From contig BSQZ01000005.1 of NCBI GenBank assembly GCA_033239005.1, forward strand, positions 6,909,001 to 6,973,000: a stretch of DNA of 64,000 bases. The letters are read 5' to 3'. Shown here piece by piece: positions 59,240 to 64,000 of the stretch. Under the pieces are notes generated by a model that had not been told where the DNA came from, made no database searches, and was given only the letters and a program-made list of their open reading frames with translations. The stretch's first letter is position 1. Each line of letters opens with the position of its first letter. The DNA is from Lamellibrachia satsuma (lineage: Eukaryota > Annelida > Polychaeta > Sabellida > Siboglinidae). The position numbers were made by a program, and so were the translations under genes.

Positions 59240-60440
59240 AGCCTATTTATGCGACATGTGGCTAAGCGGACATTACCACACGTGGTTCTGATTTTGCATG
59301 GACAATTGTGATTTTTTTGATAGAAATTCGACAGGTGGTCCGTTGCCGTTCCCATGCCTGAAATTAGTGAGTGTTGCCGTTGCGGGCGAAAATTGTCTTA
59401 TCTGCAAATGTAATTTTTCTTGTGTTGCTTGTTGGTATAAACACACTCGTAGTGTTATCTGGCTGGTAACACTCTCGTGACATCAACAGGCAGTGTAGTT
59501 TTCCTGAGCTATATCTTCATAACTATAACTTAGAATAAATAACAAATAATGTATGCAAATTGTCCCATTTCTGAGGTTGTTCTCAATTTGTTGGCCTAGT
59601 CACGTGATTTATTTTTAGGTGGCTCCTCGATAGCGACTATTAAAGTCGTATATGGGTCTCCTGTCCCTATTGTCTTATGAACGTATGTTCCTATTAATAC
59701 GCTGATTTTGTATATCCATTGTACACTTTGTATGAACAGCACCAGTGAATTAGAATGTTGCATTGAATGTTGATACGTTCGTTGAGTTATCGCTAAGCAT
59801 TATTCTGTAACATTAACATTAAACTGGTATGTCAATACTAGAATTGATTCCAAATATTTGCGTGCGTGCGATTGAGTTTGAGAGCTTCCGTGTCCCTTTT
59901 GTGCTTATTTTCCAGTGTCTAATATTATGTTTTTTGTAAGTTTATCCGCGTGTATTTGTGTGCAATCGCGGCGTGTGTCCGTGCGCGTGAGTATCAGTCA
60001 TATATGACGGGATCTCTGTATCTACTCATATTGCAGCCACACATTGACAGCAGAACACTGATCTGTGTTTTGATGCATGCGTGAAGAGAAAATTGTTGTA
60101 AGCTGGTTGATTGATTTACGCGTCCGCAATAGAAAAACCTGCCCCTTAATTTTGAGTGGGGATTACAACGTTATTCTCGGCGTTGACAAATGCCAGGGCG
60201 TGGTGCTGGTAAAGATTCTGTTATACAAACGCAGCGACATCATCGGCGTCTATGGATAATGCCTGTCGTCGTTTGTTGCACAGACAATGCATTGTTTTAA
60301 TTACCCGTGCACATTACAAATATCGCCAAATTATATGCGCCGTCTCTCGGGGGGTTTAATCTTGTTAACCAGCCAGCGGGAGGTTGTTGAATGTAGCATC
60401 TCTTGTGTAACAAACCCCGCGAAGCTAGTGATTCTGCTAA
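59240..60440. other. Non-coding, nothing recognised
   Basis: This flank should contain the 5' LTR of the Gypsy element, but I could not match it to the other flank (52700-53090). Short frames have no domain. Confidence 0.4.
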
Positions 60441-61000
60441 TGCTAGTTGTTGTCAGTTGTAGGGTCTACAATGACTGAGAAACGTAACACGACCAATTGT
60501 CGTAAGTTGCAAGGCCTACCATGACTGAGAAGCGTAACACGACCAATTGTCGTAAGTTACAAGGCCTACCATGACTGAGAAGCGTAACACGACCAATCGT
60601 CGTATGTTGCAAGGCCTACCATGACTGAGAAGCGTAACACGACCAATTGTCGTAAGTTGCAAGGCCTACCATGACTGAGAAGCGTAACACGACCAATTGT
60701 CGTAAGTTGCAAGGCCTACCATGACTGAGAAGCGTAACACGACCAATTGTCGTAAGTTGCAAGGCCTACCGTGACTGAGAAGCGTAACACGACCAATTGT
60801 CGTATGTTGCAAGGCCTACCATGACTGAGAAGCGTAACACGACCAATTGTCGTAAGTTGCAAGGCCTACCATGAGTGAGAAGCGTAACACGACCAATTGT
60901 CGTAAGTTGCAAGGCCTACCATGACTGAGAAGCGTAACACGACCAATTGTCGTAAGTTGCAAGGCCTACCATGACTGAGAAGCGTAACACGACCAATTCG
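60441..61000 (+). repeat. 50-bp minisatellite, ~11 copies
   Basis: The unit is CGTAAGTTGCAAGGCCTACC, then ATGACTGAGAAGCGTAACAC, then GACCAATTGT, starting as a diverged copy at 60441 and ending abruptly at about 61000. Most units are identical; variants include CGTATG and TGAGTGAG. Confidence 0.97.
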
Positions 61001-61249
61001 AATAATGTAGAGGGAGTGTGCGAGATAGCATTTCGTGTGTGCATCAGCACACAGCCTTCGACTATGGCACACATTGCGTGCTTGATGTTCCCTGTAACAG
61101 CTGAACTCGGCTAAATTTTGAAAATGCGTTGCATTGCGTTCACAGCTAGTCGAACAAAATAGGCGAAGAAAGAGATTATCCAAGACACAGACAAATAAAA
61201 CAAGGATGTCATCAGTGTTTATATATACAGCTAACTGGTGCTCTTACAG

Positions 61250-61323
61250 AATGTGGAATACCACCGAAGAAGTGTAGCTTATTTCAACACAAGTTCTGCT
61301 TCGATTCTCATTGCTATGAAAAG
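61250..61323 (+). other. Possible small Cys-rich exon
   Basis: Acceptor-like GTGCTCTTACAG precedes, and consensus donor AAG|GTAAGT follows at 61323/61324. In one frame the 74 bp read '(x)CGIPPKKCSLFQHKFCF' and 'DSHCYEK', with four cysteines. Its end phase leads, through an acceptor TCATATTTCAG at 61932, into the octapeptide frame of the array at 61985. No family was recognised and no upstream exon found. Confidence 0.3.
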
Positions 61324-61984
61324 GTAAGTTTGTGTATGAACGTTATTTGGTATTGTATATAACAAATATATACACATATACCATGGAGTACACATTCTTA
61401 ATAAAGTATTGCTTTTCAAATATATCTAGGGTATGGATCTGGCATGGCTCCACGAACCTTTCTGCTAGGATCCTACAGTCGACGATTGGACATTTTGTAT
61501 GGAGTTGTGATTAATTTAATGTGGCATATATTTATTGGTGGCGTGTATTTATTGCTAGTGACATTTAATATTTGTCTACTTTCGATACCGCTCACGACTT
61601 TGTATTAGTCGCAAACAAAAATGTAGCTAAATTGTTGTCGATATGGGGAATACTGGAGCATGGCAGCTGGTGGTTAAGCCCTGGTTCTGGCCTATATTAA
61701 GTAGAAGATGTTGCATTGACATAGTTTAGCAGGTTTGTTTAGGCCATACATCATGTCATACGTACCCGAAATACTGAACATTCCTAGTAGGTATGACATG
61801 ACATTGCCATATTGTGTCTATGATTTGAATGTAATAGTTGTCTAAGGGAACTGTGTCAGGCAAAGCATTTTTATAAGGGAACAGCACAAACACGTTGTTC
61901 TGTTAAAGTACAACATTACGTGTCATATTTCAGTCGTCTTTTCCTTGCGAATTCACCGTTATGTCAGTGCTATATTGTTGGCCA

Positions 61985-62890
61985 AAATCGCACGATTAAG
62001 TCAGGGACGAAGAGCACGACCAAGTCGGTGATGAACCGCACGATCAAGTCAGTGACAAGACACACGATCAAGTCAGTGACAAGACGCACGATCAAGTCAG
62101 TGACGAGACACGATCAAGTCAGTGATGAACCGCATGATCAAGTCGATGACAATACACACGATCAAGTCGGTGATGAACCGCTCGATTAAGTCAGTGACAA
62201 GACACACGATCAAGTCATTGATGAACCGCACGATCAAGTCAGTGACAAGACGCACGATCAAGTAAGTGACAAGACAAACGATCAAGTCGGTGATGAACCG
62301 CACGATCAGGTCAGTGACAAGACGCACGATCAAGTCAGTGACAAGACATACGATCAAGTCAGTGACAAGACACACGATCAAGTCAGTGACAAGACGCACA
62401 ATCAAGTCAGTGACGAGACACGATCAAGTCAGTGATGAACCGCATGATCAAGTCAGTGACAATACACACGATCAAGTCGGTGATGAACCGCTCAATCAAG
62501 TCAGTGACAAGACACACGATCAAGTCATTGATGAACCGCACGATCAAGTCAGTGACAAGACGCACGATCAAGTAAGTGACAAGACAAACGATCAAGTCGG
62601 TGATGAACCGCACGATCAGGTCAGTGACGAGACGCACGATCAAGTCAGTGACAAGACACACGATCAAGTCGGTGATGAACCGAACGATCAAGTTAGTGAC
62701 AAGACACGATCAAGTCGGTAACAAGACACACGATCAAGTCAGTGATAAGACACACGATCAAGTCAGTGACAAGACACACGATCAAGTCGGTGACAAGACA
62801 CACGATCGAGTCAGTGACAAGACACACGATCAAGTCGTTGACGGAGCGTACGACAAGGTTGGTGATGAGATACACGATCACGTCGGAGCT
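61985..62890 (+). repeat. 24-bp minisatellite (~37 units) with octapeptide periodicity and higher-order structure
   Basis: The unit is CACGATCAAGTCAGTGACAA plus GACA; one frame encodes 'HDQVSDKT' variants ('HDQVGDEP', 'HDQVSDET'). Twelve 24-bp units plus one 22-bp unit form a 310-bp block (62101-62410) that recurs at 62411-62696 minus one unit. The 22-bp units shift the frame, and a TAA (61997-61999) replaces an expected CAA. The array is followed at 62892/62893 by a consensus donor G|GTAAGTTT. It may be a decayed coding repeat or simply non-coding. Confidence 0.9.
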
Positions 62891-62892
62891 GG

Positions 62893-64000
62893 TAAGTTTA
62901 AACTTGCTAGCAGTTTTCAAAAGATAATGGTCCTTGCTGGAATTCTGCCACTGGTGCACTGTTTGGAATCTTTAATGGTATCTCGATGCGTCAGGTTTTG
63001 AACATTTTAATGCTGTGCTAACTTCAGTAGATGTGTATTTGTCTTGCACCAAGTTTGGACACAAAAGTACGTTTGGTAAAAAAATTAAACCTCTATGACA
63101 GTTCATAATAGAATGATGTATTTTCCGTTGCAAACTGTCAACTGAGAAACTTGAATACGTCTTCCACCTCGAAACTGTTACCATTATCACTAAATAGGTA
63201 GGCTGGACACTGATCTACTTGGGCTACCTTGTCTAATCTTCTGAATGTTATGTTTCAGTTATCCTGAGCTAGCGGGAGAGAGACAGCGTTGATGCTGCTT
63301 TGAGAGGTAAACTGCTTAAAGGAATATGACGTAGAAATGCGCCCAGAGCGTAATGCCGCGAGAATAATAGATAACCACGTCGAGAGATACAGGTGAAAAA
63401 ATGCTTCACCACTGATGCGTGACTACTCGTTGAGGACGTCGTGAAGACGAAGATAGCGGACAACTCTCTCGGGAACGGGCACATATTTCCTGCCTGTGAT
63501 TCATGCGTGGAGTGTCACCTCTTGCGTGGAGTGTCACCTCTTGACAATAGCAAAATCTTGGATTTGTAGCAACTGCCACAAAGATTTGAGACTACATAAC
63601 ATTTACTTTTACATGTATTCGTAATTGCGATTACATGTGTTATGCCAGTTGTTTTGCCAGCTTATATGTTGATTTGTTCAGTTGATCTGCTCACTTGCTA
63701 ATATCGAATCAGTCCCTTCAATCACGACGACCTTTCATATTTTTCTATCTTGCATTGCATTTAATTCATACATTATATTTTTCAAGCATGTGTCTAATTT
63801 CAGGATGATCATGAGGGAGTTTTTCGGCCTAACAACCATCTAATTGCTTTTCTAGTGTAGATACCATTACCCAGGCTTTACAGCCTACAACATCACACAT
63901 TTTCTTCCGGTTTCTTAGGAAGTGTAACTGTTGACTTCCAGATTCTCTAAAGCATATGTACAGTCCTCCATGCTGCTGACGTACTGACGTACTGACGTTG
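62893..64000. other. Non-coding, nothing recognised
   Basis: Only a 21-bp direct duplication (TGCGTGGAGTGTCACCTCT at 63503-63543) and a short GACGTACT repeat at the right edge are visible. Confidence 0.45.

Overview
The window is nuclear DNA from an animal. It is AT-rich, has few genes, and carries many introns, minisatellites and decayed transposons. The tRNA-derived SINEs, an SR2/RTE-type LINE, CR1/L2-like LINEs, a Mag-type Ty3/Gypsy element, a PIF/Harbinger element and a GT92 glycosyltransferase together suggest an invertebrate, perhaps a mollusc or other lophotrochozoan. That placement is inference; nothing in the sequence fixes the species.

Host genes. (1) Bases 1-1461 (+) hold the 3' part of a GT92 (DUF23) glycosyltransferase, still open at the left edge. 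(2) The main gene is on the minus strand: the 5' half of PCCB, the beta subunit of mitochondrial propionyl-CoA carboxylase. Eight exons between 46920 and 27232 join in phase to give 234 residues, from a transit-like N-terminus to the 'FITGPDVVK' segment. Later exons were not found in the window.

The most unusual feature is in PCCB intron 6. The minisatellite at about 29056-30900 (56-bp unit, about 32 copies) consists of copies of the 3' part of PCCB exon 6 plus its 5' splice site. The real exon (30853-30913) is the only copy with an acceptor. The array therefore lines up dozens of duplicate donor sites behind a constitutive exon of a metabolic gene.

Mobile elements by region. 1.5-7.6 kb: small MITEs and tandem arrays. 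8.5-9.9 kb: two SINEs and a 40-bp array. 10.3-12.7 kb: a 35-bp array of about 70 copies. 13.7-16.3 kb: decayed LINEs. 19.6-25.2 kb: a 44/47-bp array, a 760-bp hAT-type element with a perfect 8-bp target duplication, a 62-bp array and another hAT-like element. 27-47 kb: the PCCB introns, holding an L2-like LINE, a SINE, a hAT-like element, a 187-bp satellite and an RTE LINE inserted in a ~550-bp tandem repeat. 47.0-52.0 kb: a PIF/Harbinger transposon with terminal inverted repeats, an apparently intact three-exon transposase and a decayed MADF-like second gene, sitting about 115 bp upstream of the PCCB start codon. 53.1-59.2 kb: a decayed Ty3/Gypsy element on the minus strand, split in its reverse transcriptase by a LINE on the plus strand. 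60.4-62.9 kb: a 50-bp array and a 24-bp array with octapeptide coding periodicity.

Exon limits were set by hand from GT/AG signals, reading phase and family similarity. No alignment or database search was run.
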